A DNA stretch of 64,000 nucleotides, from contig JBKBQT010000002.1 of assembly GCA_046292445.1 (NCBI GenBank), positions 124,001-188,000 of the forward strand, in the 5' to 3' direction. Shown here one piece after another: positions 8,726 through 17,140 of this stretch. The notes beneath the pieces were generated by a model, which was given only the letters and a program-made list of their open reading frames with translations, was not told the origin of the DNA and did not search any database. Source of the stretch: CALIZF01 sp046292445 (lineage in GTDB: Bacteria > Pseudomonadota > Alphaproteobacteria > Rhodobacterales > Rhodobacteraceae). How positions within the stretch are numbered: position 1 is the first letter of the stretch; each line of letters begins with the position of its first letter. The translations under genes and the position numbers were made by a program.

Positions 8726-9451
8726 ATGCGCAAACCCCATCCCGACAGCGCGTTCGAACAGGACATGCAGAGCCTGCTGACCCAGGTCGCCATGATGGGC
8801 GCGCGCGTCGATGCCGCGACCGAGGGCGCCACCCGCGCCTTCGTGACCCGCGATGCGGCGCTGGCCGAGCGTGTCGTGGCCGATGACGAGCGGATCGACG
8901 CGGCCGAGCACGAGATCAACTCGGCCGTCGTGCGGATGCTCGCGCTCCGCCAGCCGCGCGCGACGGATCTGCGGCAGGTCGTGACGCTGATGAAGGTCGC
9001 CGGCGATCTGGAACGGCTGGGCGACTATGCCAAGAACCTTGCCAAGCGTGTCCCTGTGCTCAGCCGCGGCGAGACGGTGGATGCGGCCACAATCGCCCTG
9101 CGGCGTCTGTCGGACATGGTGCGCGGCATGCTCCAGGACGCGCTGGCGGCCTATGATGCTGATGACGTCGCCCTCGCCCGCGCAGTGCTGGAGCGTGACG
9201 TGGAGGTGGACCACGCGACCGACGCGCTGTTCCGCCTGTTGCTGACGCACATGATGGAGGATCCGCGCCGGATCACGGTCTGTGCGCATCTTCTGTTCAT
9301 CGCCAAGAACTTCGAGCGGATGGGCGATCATGTGACCGAGATCTGCGAGGCGGTGATCTATCTGGAGACGGGCGAAGTGCCGGCAACGCGGCCCAAGGGC
9401 GCCTCGACCAGTGCGATCGGCGATCCGCTGGATGCGCCGAACCCGCTCTGA
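8726..9451 (+). CDS. phoU: Phosphate signalling protein PhoU
   Basis: PhoU links the Pst transporter to the PhoR/PhoB signalling pair and limits phosphate uptake. The 241-residue product shows the two three-helix PhoU repeats, each with the acidic metal-binding motif: LMKVAGDLERLGDYAKN near residue 90 and LLFIAKNFERMGDHVTEI near residue 192. GAGGAGAC precedes the ATG at good spacing, so the frame further upstream is not used. The gene sits 64 bases after pstB and 75 bases before the PhoB-like gene. Because that regulator has a degenerate receiver, PhoU may act here mainly on the transporter; this is inference. Confidence 0.95.
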   Translation: MRKPHPDSAFEQDMQSLLTQVAMMGARVDAATEGATRAFVTRDAALAERVVADDERIDAAEHEINSAVVRMLALRQPRATDLRQVVTLMKVAGDLERLGDYAKNLAKRVPVLSRGETVDAATIALRRLSDMVRGMLQDALAAYDADDVALARAVLERDVEVDHATDALFRLLLTHMMEDPRRITVCAHLLFIAKNFERMGDHVTEICEAVIYLETGEVPATRPKGASTSAIGDPLDAPNPL

Positions 9452-9526
9452 GCCGATGGGCGGCCGGCCCATCCCCGTTCTGCGGCGTATCTGGCGGCCG
9501 GGTCCGCCGGGGCAGCGTTCGCGGTG

Positions 9527-10240
9527 ATGGCGGTTGCATCGAAGGGTCTGGCCGCCGCGCCGCGGGTCAGGGTCCTTGTGGCCAAGGGCGCCACCGCGCA
9601 GCGGGATGTCCTGATCCAGAACCTTGTCGCCGAGGGCTTTGCGGTGGAAACGGCGCAGTCCGGCGACGAGGTTCTTTTGCACGCTGTCAAGGCCGCTCCC
9701 GACATCATCGTGCTCGGCCGGGATCTGCCGGCGTTGTCGGGGCTCGAGGTCTGCCGTCACCTCAAGGCCCATCCGGTCCTGCGCCGCATCCCGATCATCC
9801 TCGTTGCGCCGTCCGGCGATGCCGTCGACCGCATCGCGATCGAGGAGGCCGGCGCGGACGACCATGTCGAGCAGCCCTATTCGGTTGTCGATCTGATGGC
9901 GCGCCTGCGGCTTCAACTTTTCCGGGCGCGTCCCGATGCGGATGGCGAGACGCACGAATTCGAGGATATCGTGCTGGACGGCGAGCGCTACAGGGTATTC
10001 CGGGCCGGCACGCCTATCCACCTCGGGCCGGTCGAATTCCGGCTTCTGGCCGCGCTGATCGAGCGGCCGGGAAGGGTCTGGACGCGCGAGCAGTTGCTCG
10101 AAAGGGTCTGGGCGCAGCCGATCTATGTCAGCACCCGCACGGTCGATGTGAACATCGGCCGCCTGCGCCGGGCGCTCGGGCAGCATGACAGCGATCATCC
10201 CGTCCGGACCGTCCGCGGCGTCGGCTACGCCCTCGGCTAG
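9527..10240 (+). CDS. PhoB-like regulator with a degenerate (pseudo) receiver domain
   Basis: The 237-residue product has the OmpR/PhoB layout: receiver (about residues 13-130) and winged-helix DNA-binding domain (about 145-237, ending TVRGVGYALG). The winged helix looks intact, with YVSTRTVDVNIGRLRRAL as the recognition region. The receiver has lost its chemistry. The phosphoacceptor Asp is Gly64 (IIVLGRDLP, normally LLD), the acidic pair is Ala19-Lys20, the conserved Thr/Ser is Ala94 and the conserved Lys is Gln116 (DDHVEQPY, normally TKP). It is therefore unlikely to be phosphorylated. It ends the pst operon where phoB is expected, and no phoR gene is near. A GTG 3 bases upstream is an alternative start. 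Confidence 0.85.
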   Translation: MAVASKGLAAAPRVRVLVAKGATAQRDVLIQNLVAEGFAVETAQSGDEVLLHAVKAAPDIIVLGRDLPALSGLEVCRHLKAHPVLRRIPIILVAPSGDAVDRIAIEEAGADDHVEQPYSVVDLMARLRLQLFRARPDADGETHEFEDIVLDGERYRVFRAGTPIHLGPVEFRLLAALIERPGRVWTREQLLERVWAQPIYVSTRTVDVNIGRLRRALGQHDSDHPVRTVRGVGYALG

Positions 10241-10310
10241 GGGGCGTTGCACGGCGCCGGGGATGGTTTGGGCGCGAAGCGGCGCGGCCGTTGTTCGTTG
10301 CGGTGCAGGT

Positions 10311-10335
10311 CCGCCGCCCCGGGCGCCCGCGGCGG
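10311..10335 (+). terminator. Terminator-like hairpin after the PhoB-like gene
   Basis: CCGCCGC and GCGGCGG pair across an 11-nt GC-rich loop and are followed by TTT. It lies between the convergent ends of the PhoB-like gene and modC. Confidence 0.5.
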
Positions 10336-10337
10336 TT

Positions 10338-11438
10338 TCAGCCGCCCGGCCGCCTGTCGGCCGGGATGCGGGCGACGTGGTCGCGCGCCACCGACATGGA
10401 TTTCAGGATGGCATGAACAGTCTCGCCGGGTTGCAGCGCCAGTTGATCGGCGGCGCGGCGGGTGATGCGGGCGAGGATGTCCTGCGCGCCGATCCTGACA
10501 TGGACGGTCACGGCCGGCCCCTTTCCCGCCACGATCGCGGTAACCGTCCCGGCAAGGATGTTCTGCGCCGAAAGCCCCTCGGGCCGGGCGCGCGACAGGA
10601 TCACCTCATGCGCCATGATCCGCACCCGGACCTGCGTGCCCGGCGCGCCTTCGACCCCGGGCAGGAACAGCGGGCCCGTCTCTGTCCGGAGCCGGGTCAG
10701 CCCGTCTGCCCCGTGTTCGGCGATCACAGCGGGCAGCATCGCGGCCACCTCGCGGATGCCCATGGCGCGCAGGGCCTCGGGGTCGGCCATGACCTCTGCC
10801 GTCGTGCCTGCGCCCACGATGCGGCCGGCCTCGATCACCACCATCCGGTCGGCGAGAAGCTGCGCCTCGTTCATGTCATGGGTGACCAGCACGACGGGCA
10901 TGGCCAGATGGCGGCGCAGATCGATGATCTCGGCATAGAGCCTTTCGCGTGTCGCGCGGTCCACCGCCGAGAATGGCTCGTCCAGCAGCAGCGCCAGCGG
11001 GTTGCGCGCAAGCGCCCGCGCCACCGCGACCCGCTGCTGCTGGCCGCCCGAAAGCTGCGCCGGCTTGCGCCCGGCAAGGCCGTGCAGGTTCAGCAGATCG
11101 AGGATGCGCCCGGCCTCGGCCGCATCGGGTGCATCCATCGCCGCCATCACGTTCTGCGCCGCCGTCATGTGCGGGAAAAGGGCGTAGTTCTGGAATACCA
11201 CGCCCACCCGCCGGCGGTGCGTCGGCAGGTCAACCCCGGCCGCGGTATCGTGCCAGGGGCGCCCGTCCACCGCCACCCGTGCCGCCGCGGGCCGCCACAG
11301 CCCGGCGATCGTGCGCAGGATCGTCGTCTTGCCCGACCCGGAGTGACCCACGAGCGCCAGAAGCTCGCCCGGCTCGACCCGGAACGCCACGTCGAGCGGA
11401 ATGGGCGTGGCCGCCCGGGCCATCACCTCCAGCGCCAT
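10338..11438 (-). CDS. modC: Molybdate ABC transporter ATP-binding protein
   Basis: ModC powers molybdate uptake. The 366-residue product has Walker A GHSGSGKTT, signature LSGGQQQRVAVARAL, Walker B LLLDEPFSAVD and H-loop VTHDMNEAQ in the first 230 residues. A C-terminal region of about 100 residues with a TOBE/Mop-type molybdate-binding fold follows (near LSAQNILAGTVTAIV), as in other ModC proteins. The start codon overlaps the modB stop by one base. Molybdate supply suits this genome region, which also encodes a large molybdopterin enzyme near 31.5 kb. Confidence 0.93.
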   Translation of the reverse strand: MALEVMARAATPIPLDVAFRVEPGELLALVGHSGSGKTTILRTIAGLWRPAAARVAVDGRPWHDTAAGVDLPTHRRRVGVVFQNYALFPHMTAAQNVMAAMDAPDAAEAGRILDLLNLHGLAGRKPAQLSGGQQQRVAVARALARNPLALLLDEPFSAVDRATRERLYAEIIDLRRHLAMPVVLVTHDMNEAQLLADRMVVIEAGRIVGAGTTAEVMADPEALRAMGIREVAAMLPAVIAEHGADGLTRLRTETGPLFLPGVEGAPGTQVRVRIMAHEVILSRARPEGLSAQNILAGTVTAIVAGKGPAVTVHVRIGAQDILARITRRAADQLALQPGETVHAILKSMSVARDHVARIPADRRPGG

Positions 11439-12106
11439 CAGGACAGTCTCCGGCCGACGCGCGCCGACAGCCAGAACGTGAGGGCAATGGTGAACAGGCT
11501 GATCGCGACGAGCGTAGCCGACATGATCGCCGCGCCGCGGTCATCGAAACCCTGCACCCTGTCATAGATCGCGATGGCGATCGTCTTGGTCTCGCCGGGG
11601 ATCGACCCGCCGACCATCAGGACGATGCCGAACTCGCCCAGCGTATGGGCAAAGGTCAGCACCATCGCCGTCATCAGCCCCGGCCAGGCCAGCGGCAACT
11701 CGACCTTCCAGAGCGCGGTCAGTGGCGACATTCCGCAGCAACGCGCGGCCTCGCGCACCTCGACGGCGATTGCCTCGAACCCGCGCTGTGCGGGCTGGAT
11801 GGCGAAGGGCAGGTTGAAGATGACGCTCGCCACCACCAGCCCCTCGAAGCTGAACACGAGCTGATGCCCGAAGGTCTGCTGCCAGAAGGCCCCGATGGGC
11901 GAGTTCCGCCCGAAGGCCACCAGAAGGTAGAAGCCGAACACGGTCGGCGGCAGCACGAGCGGGAGCATCACCATCGCCTCGACCAGCCCCTTGCCCCGGA
12001 ACTGGCGGAAGGCGAGAAGACGCCCCATCAGGATCGACACCGGCAGGAGGATCGCGACCGTCCAGGCCGCAAGCCGCATCGACAGCCAGAGCGCCGTCCA
12101 GTCCAT
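11438..12106 (-). CDS. modB: Molybdate ABC transporter permease
   Basis: ModB is the membrane channel of the molybdate importer and works as a dimer. The 222-residue product has about five membrane helices and the ATPase-contact loop EAARCCGMSPLTALWKVELP, followed by LAWPGLMTAMVLTFAHTLGEFG, both characteristic of ModB. Length is normal. It starts only 3 bases after the modA stop, which suggests translational coupling in a modA-modB-modC operon read leftward. Confidence 0.94.
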   Translation of the reverse strand: MDWTALWLSMRLAAWTVAILLPVSILMGRLLAFRQFRGKGLVEAMVMLPLVLPPTVFGFYLLVAFGRNSPIGAFWQQTFGHQLVFSFEGLVVASVIFNLPFAIQPAQRGFEAIAVEVREAARCCGMSPLTALWKVELPLAWPGLMTAMVLTFAHTLGEFGIVLMVGGSIPGETKTIAIAIYDRVQGFDDRGAAIMSATLVAISLFTIALTFWLSARVGRRLS

Positions 12107-12109
12107 CGG

Positions 12110-12898
12110 TCACCCGTTCGGCAGGACGAAGCCGTAGCGTTCCATGATCGCGCGCGCGGCGGGCGCATTCATGTAGGCATAGAAGGCGCGCGCCACATCG
12201 CCGGCGCCGTTCAGCAGGACCATCCGCTGGCGCAGCGGTTCGTGAAAGTCTTGGGGGATCAGGTCGGCGGTGCCACGGTCGCGCAGTTGCGGTGCGAGGG
12301 CCAGCGACAGGGCGATGATCCCGCCCTCGGCATTGCCGGACAATGCGAATTGCGCGGCCTGGCTGACATTCTCGCCCAGCACGAGAAAGGGCTGGATATC
12401 CTCCCAGAGGCCCGCGTGTTGCAGCGCCTCCCTCGCACGCTTGCCATAGGGGGCATGGTCGGGGTTGGCGATGGCGAAACGGGTGATCCTGCCCTCGGCC
12501 AGCGCTGCGCGCAGGCTTTCAAGCGTTCCGTCCGCTTGCAGCGTCGAGCCCGGCGGGACCTTCACCACGATCCGCCCGACGGCATAGAGGTCGCCTTCGT
12601 CCGGGGCAAAGCCGTCCCGGTGCAGATCGAAGATGAACTGCTCATCGGCGGCCATGAAGATCTGGAACGGTGCGCCCTCGCGGATCTGGCGGGCGAAGTT
12701 GCCCGTTGAGCCCATGGACAGCCGCACCGACATGCCGGTTTCCGCCTGAAACGCGGCGGCGATTTCCTCGACGGCGAATTGAAGGTCGGCCGCCGCGGCG
12801 ACCACGGGTGCGTTGCCCTGCGCAAAGGTGGGGCCGGTCGCAAGGGCAAGGGCGACGACGGCCGCAAGAACGGAGCGGCGGTCAGGAAAACCGGGCAT
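12110..12898 (-). CDS. modA: Molybdate-binding periplasmic protein
   Basis: ModA binds molybdate or tungstate in the periplasm. From ATG 12898 the 262-residue product begins MPGFPDRRSVLAAVVALALA, a signal peptide, and the mature chain opens VVAAAADLQFAVEEIAAAF, the first binding loop of ModA proteins. SMGSTGNFARQI supplies the second loop and NPDHAPYGKRAREAL the third. The ATG has AGAGG six bases upstream; an ATG 30 bases earlier is in frame but lacks a site. It is the first gene of modABC and is divergent from the P450 gene. Confidence 0.93.
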   Translation of the reverse strand: MPGFPDRRSVLAAVVALALATGPTFAQGNAPVVAAAADLQFAVEEIAAAFQAETGMSVRLSMGSTGNFARQIREGAPFQIFMAADEQFIFDLHRDGFAPDEGDLYAVGRIVVKVPPGSTLQADGTLESLRAALAEGRITRFAIANPDHAPYGKRAREALQHAGLWEDIQPFLVLGENVSQAAQFALSGNAEGGIIALSLALAPQLRDRGTADLIPQDFHEPLRQRMVLLNGAGDVARAFYAYMNAPAARAIMERYGFVLPNG

Positions 12899-12964
12899 GC
12901 GGGCCTCTGCGGCAATGTTGTTCAGCACGCACGTCGCCCGAACGGCGCATGAAGGTCAACCGTT

Positions 12965-12982
12965 ATTTTCCGCCGGGAATAT
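12965..12982. promoter_or_regulatory. Possible operator upstream of modA
   Basis: ATTTTCC-gccg-GGAATAT is an AT-tipped imperfect palindrome (6 of 7 pairs) about 70 bases ahead of modA, in an otherwise GC-rich stretch. ModE sites are also AT-rich palindromes, but the match to the known Mo-box is poor, so this is a guess from position. Confidence 0.25.
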
Positions 12983-13059
12983 CTGACGACTGCACCGGCC
13001 GGGCGGCCGGGGCGGCGCAGCCATTGCCATATTTTTAGAATACCATTCGCCAACCAGAA

Positions 13060-13088
13060 TTGTCACCCCGCGCGATCCGGGCTAGCCT
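13060..13088 (+). promoter_or_regulatory. Candidate sigma-70 promoter for the P450 gene
   Basis: TTGTCA (13060-13065) and TAGCCT (13083-13088) are separated by 17 bases and lie 29 bases before the P450 ATG. The spacing is ideal; the -10 box is weak. Confidence 0.4.
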
Positions 13089-13117
13089 GCCGCGGCACGT
13101 CAGCGCGGAGAAAAGGC

Positions 13118-14341
13118 ATGGCCGTCGCACAGGACCTTGCACCGAAACCGGCCCATGTGCCGGCCGATCTTGTCGTCGATTTCTGCCGCTTCACTGCGCC
13201 CGAGCTGAAGCGCGCCCCGCACCGCCGGATCGCGGCACTCTATGCCGGGCTGCCGCCGGTGTTCTGGACGCCGCGCAACGGCGGTCACTGGATCGCGGCG
13301 CGGTCGTCGGTGGCGATGCAGATGCTCAAGCGGTACGATCTCTTTTCCTCCGACCCGCGGCATTGCCCGGCCATGGTGCGCTCGCCCCGGACCAACCCCA
13401 ACCAGTACGACCCGCCCGAGCATACCGCGATGCGCGCCGTCGTCGGCGACCGGTTCGATCTGGCAGCGATCCCGGCGCTCGAGGACGGCATCCGCGCGCG
13501 TGCGCGGGCGCTCATCGATGCGGCCGTGCCGCGCGGCGGCGCCGAGTTCCTCGCAGAGATTGCGCAGCGCTTCCCGGTGGAGATTTTCCTCGACATGGCC
13601 GGCGCGCCGTTGGGCGACCGGGACCGGCTGCTGCGCATGGTCGAGCGCTTTACCCGCGAACCGGCGGTCGAGGATCGGCTGCGGGCGCTGCGGGATCTGG
13701 CCGATTTCCTGCAGCACTACCTCGACGAGCGGGCGGCCTGTCCGGGAACCGACCTGCTGTCTGCTGTGGCGCACGGCCGCGCGGGTGGGCGCCCGCTGAC
13801 TGCCGACGAGCGGCAGGGGATGGCGGCGCTCCTGTTTCTCGGCGGGCTCGACACGGTGGCGGCGATGCTGTCGTTCATCATGGCGCATCTCGCGCTGCAT
13901 CAGGACGACTATCGCCGGCTTGTGGCAGACCCCGACCGGCTGCCGCGCGCGGTGCACGAGCTGATCCGCTATTTCGGCGTCGCAAGCATGGAGCGGGCGG
14001 CGACGGGCGATTTCGCCTTCGAGGGCGTGGCGTTCCGCGCCGGAGACCGGATCGTGTTCACGACGCAGACCTACGGGCTCGACAATCCGCGGATGGACGA
14101 TCCGCTGCGCGTGGATCTCGACCGCCGCATGGCGCCGCATGCGGTGTTCGGGGCCGGGGCGCACCGCTGCCTTGGCGCGCATCTCGCGCAGGCCGAGATC
14201 CGCATCTTCCTCGAGGAATGGATCCGGCGCTTCGCCGGCTTCGCCCTTGCTGGCGGGGAAGAGCCAGAGACAGTCTCGGGCATCGTCTGGTCACCCGTGG
14301 CGGTGCCGCTGATATGGTCCCCGTCCGATCTGCGCGGCTAG
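13118..14341 (+). CDS. Cytochrome P450
   Basis: This is a soluble bacterial P450 monooxygenase of 407 residues, full length. The heme-binding loop is FGAGAHRCLGAHLAQAE, with the Cys thiolate ligand near residue 350. The I helix carries LLFLGGLDTVAAMLSF (the oxygen-activating acid-Thr pair) and the K helix carries ELIRY (ExxR). The substrate cannot be predicted. No ferredoxin or ferredoxin reductase gene is adjacent, so redox partners must come from elsewhere. It is transcribed away from modA and is followed by IS debris. The family number would need an alignment. Confidence 0.93.
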   Translation: MAVAQDLAPKPAHVPADLVVDFCRFTAPELKRAPHRRIAALYAGLPPVFWTPRNGGHWIAARSSVAMQMLKRYDLFSSDPRHCPAMVRSPRTNPNQYDPPEHTAMRAVVGDRFDLAAIPALEDGIRARARALIDAAVPRGGAEFLAEIAQRFPVEIFLDMAGAPLGDRDRLLRMVERFTREPAVEDRLRALRDLADFLQHYLDERAACPGTDLLSAVAHGRAGGRPLTADERQGMAALLFLGGLDTVAAMLSFIMAHLALHQDDYRRLVADPDRLPRAVHELIRYFGVASMERAATGDFAFEGVAFRAGDRIVFTTQTYGLDNPRMDDPLRVDLDRRMAPHAVFGAGAHRCLGAHLAQAEIRIFLEEWIRRFAGFALAGGEEPETVSGIVWSPVAVPLIWSPSDLRG

Positions 14342-14477
14342 GCGGCGGTCCTGCGGCACCCGGCACGTTCCTTATGCAGAACAAAATTCTGGATAACCGC
14401 GCCCGATCTGCCATCCTGCCCCGGAGGGGTCAATGGGGGGGGAGACCATGAGCCAGACCAGAAGTTATCCGTCTTGG

Positions 14478-14579
14478 TCAAGGAGCCGTGTCGTCCCATT
14501 TCTGGTCATCCCGGATCAGTGCGTTGCCAAGGATCAGGAGCTTGCGCATCACCGGCGTGATGGCGCGTTTGGCTGCGAC
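14478..14579 (-). pseudogene. C-terminal remnant of an IS110-type transposase
   Basis: On the minus strand 33 codons and a stop read VAAKRAITPVMRKLLILG then NALIRDDQKWDDTAP. This resembles the C-terminal end of IS110/IS1111-family transposases (K-x-A-I-T-x-V-M-R-K-L-L...N-A-L-L-R-D). Only this tail remains; the sequence upstream in the same frame does not look like transposase. It lies just outside the downstream end of the apiose gene cluster. Confidence 0.6.
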
Positions 14580-14607
14580 CCGCGGCACCGCGCGGCCCGG
14601 TGGCCGG

Positions 14608-15060
14608 TCAAGCGACGGGAAAGATCACGCCCTTGGTGAGGATGAAGCAGCCATAGGGTCGATCCTCGTCAGTATGAACGACACAGAACGCCTGTCGTGC
14701 GCGGGCATAGAAAGCGTGGCGCTCCAGGCCCGTCAGCGGCCAGTGGCGGCCCTCGGCCGCATCGATGGCGGCCTGCACCGCAATCTGCGGCGCGGGAATC
14801 GCGGCGGGGTCGCCCACCACCTCCATGCGGATGGCGGCGTCGGGCACGAAGCTGTCGAGCGGCATCAGCGACAGGATCGCGGCCACCGCCCGCTCGACGG
14901 GCACGCCGCCCATGTGCAGCGGTCGGCCGACGAGCGTGTGGCGTGCCACGGCGGCTGCGGGAAAGTTGCGATCCGCCATCACCAGCATGTCGCCGTGACC
15001 CATGGCGGCCAGGGCATGAAGCACGTCAGGGTTGAGCAGGGGGTCGATGGTCTTGAGCAT
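14608..15060 (-). CDS. RbsD/FucU-family sugar mutarotase
   Basis: These enzymes interconvert sugar anomers so that uptake and metabolism are not limited by spontaneous mutarotation. The 150-residue product begins MLKTIDPLLNPDVLHALAAMGHGDMLVMADRN, which holds the conserved His and Asp of the FucU/RbsD active site, and ends YGCFILTKGVIFP, where the Tyr is conserved in FucU. It is the last gene of the transporter operon in the apiose island, 9 bases after the ABC ATPase. Context suggests it acts on D-apiose anomers; L-fucose or another sugar is possible from sequence alone. Confidence 0.88.
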   Translation of the reverse strand: MLKTIDPLLNPDVLHALAAMGHGDMLVMADRNFPAAAVARHTLVGRPLHMGGVPVERAVAAILSLMPLDSFVPDAAIRMEVVGDPAAIPAPQIAVQAAIDAAEGRHWPLTGLERHAFYARARQAFCVVHTDEDRPYGCFILTKGVIFPVA

Positions 15061-15069
15061 GGCCTCGCC

Positions 15070-16125
<1,056 letters not shown>

Positions 16126-16175
16126 GCCTCAACTCCCCGTCGCCCGCTGGTGCACCGGCGGATTGATGCGCACCG

Positions 16176-17027
16176 TCACGCCGCCTGCTGGCCGTTGGCG
16201 CAGATGGCGCGCACGCTCTCCAGCACCTCCTCGCTGCCGAGCACGCCGAGCCAGTCGTCGCGGAAGATGCGCTTCCTGGCCTGGGCGATGGCATATTTGG
16301 CACCATCCGAGAATTGCCCGCCCGGCAGCCAGCCGAACACGATGGCCATCTCGATGCCGATGTGACCCATCATGAAGTCGTAGGCGGCCTCCCGCGGCAC
16401 GCCGCGGGCGACGGCCGCGTCGATGGCCTCGGCCATGGCGGTGACGAGCGTGGCGCCGATCGTCTCGGACAGGCCCGGCTCGAGGATCGCCATCTGCTCG
16501 ACGGTAACACGGTGCGACCGCATCACCGGCTTGTAGATGACCCGGGCCAGCGCCTCGCAGCGGGCATAGTCGGCCTCCGGCCCCTGCATCAGGGCGCAGA
16601 CGATGGCCTGCGGCGCCGCGACGCCGCCGAAATGGTCGTCCTGGGCCTCGCGCGTCGCCTCCCACCGGTTGATCGGCGGGTGGCAGGGGTGGGTGACGAA
16701 ATAGGTGACGTCGTCGCGCTGCGGCAGCACCCCCGCGTGCGGGGCGGCCGCGTCGAGCATCAGCACCGCGGCGCCCGGCCTGAGCTTGCCGACATGGGCC
16801 GACAGCACGGCGCCGATGGCGGCATCGGGGACCGCGAGCAGAACGAGGTCTGCGTCGGCCAGCGCGTTGTCGGCGGGCACGCAGTCGAGCCCTGTCTCGG
16901 CCTTCAGCCGGGCCCGGCCCGCCTCGCTGATCTCGACATGGTCGACGTGATAGGGCTCGCCGATCAGGTTGCGCGCGGTGCGCACCCCCATCTTGCCCCC
17001 GGCGCCGAGCAGTGCGACCCGTGTCAT
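16176..17027 (-). CDS. apnO: D-apionate oxidoisomerase candidate (6-phosphogluconate dehydrogenase-like)
   Basis: The 283-residue product starts with an NAD(P)-binding loop, VALLGAGGKMGVRTARN, and continues with THPCHPPI and a helical C-terminal region of the phosphogluconate-dehydrogenase C-terminal type (PGDH_C). From recalled family knowledge, ApnO enzymes of D-apionate breakdown have this domain pair and turn D-apionate into 3-oxo-isoapionate. The neighbours fit: a DUF1537 kinase, a RuBisCO-like protein, a Gfo/Idh dehydrogenase and an apionate lactonase-like gene are all in the same island. GGGGAG precedes the start. Sequence alone would support only a short-chain sugar-acid dehydrogenase; the specific name comes from context. 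Confidence 0.75.
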   Translation of the reverse strand: MTRVALLGAGGKMGVRTARNLIGEPYHVDHVEISEAGRARLKAETGLDCVPADNALADADLVLLAVPDAAIGAVLSAHVGKLRPGAAVLMLDAAAPHAGVLPQRDDVTYFVTHPCHPPINRWEATREAQDDHFGGVAAPQAIVCALMQGPEADYARCEALARVIYKPVMRSHRVTVEQMAILEPGLSETIGATLVTAMAEAIDAAVARGVPREAAYDFMMGHIGIEMAIVFGWLPGGQFSDGAKYAIAQARKRIFRDDWLGVLGSEEVLESVRAICANGQQAA

Positions 17028-17107
17028 GGCAATTCTCCCCTCGATGGTGCCCGTCAGGCCCGCCGCCTGCCGGACGCCGCGCGCCGGCGCGCAGCCCGAT
17101 GATTGGA

Positions 17108-17134
17108 GGGGCGCCGCCGCGCGGGCGGCGCCCC
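17108..17134 (-). terminator. Hairpin after the binding-protein gene
   Basis: GGGGCGCCGCC and GGCGGCGCCCC pair perfectly (11 bp, 5-nt loop) 6 bases after the stop of the sugar-binding protein and ahead of apnO. No U-run follows. As with pstS, it probably stabilises the binding-protein mRNA or attenuates transcription of the downstream genes. Confidence 0.7.
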
Positions 17135-17140
17135 GGCTCG

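Noticed and set aside
14433..14639. A 68-codon plus-strand open frame after the P450 gene
   Set aside because: The minus strand of the same DNA encodes a recognisable transposase tail; the plus frame has no similarity to known proteins.
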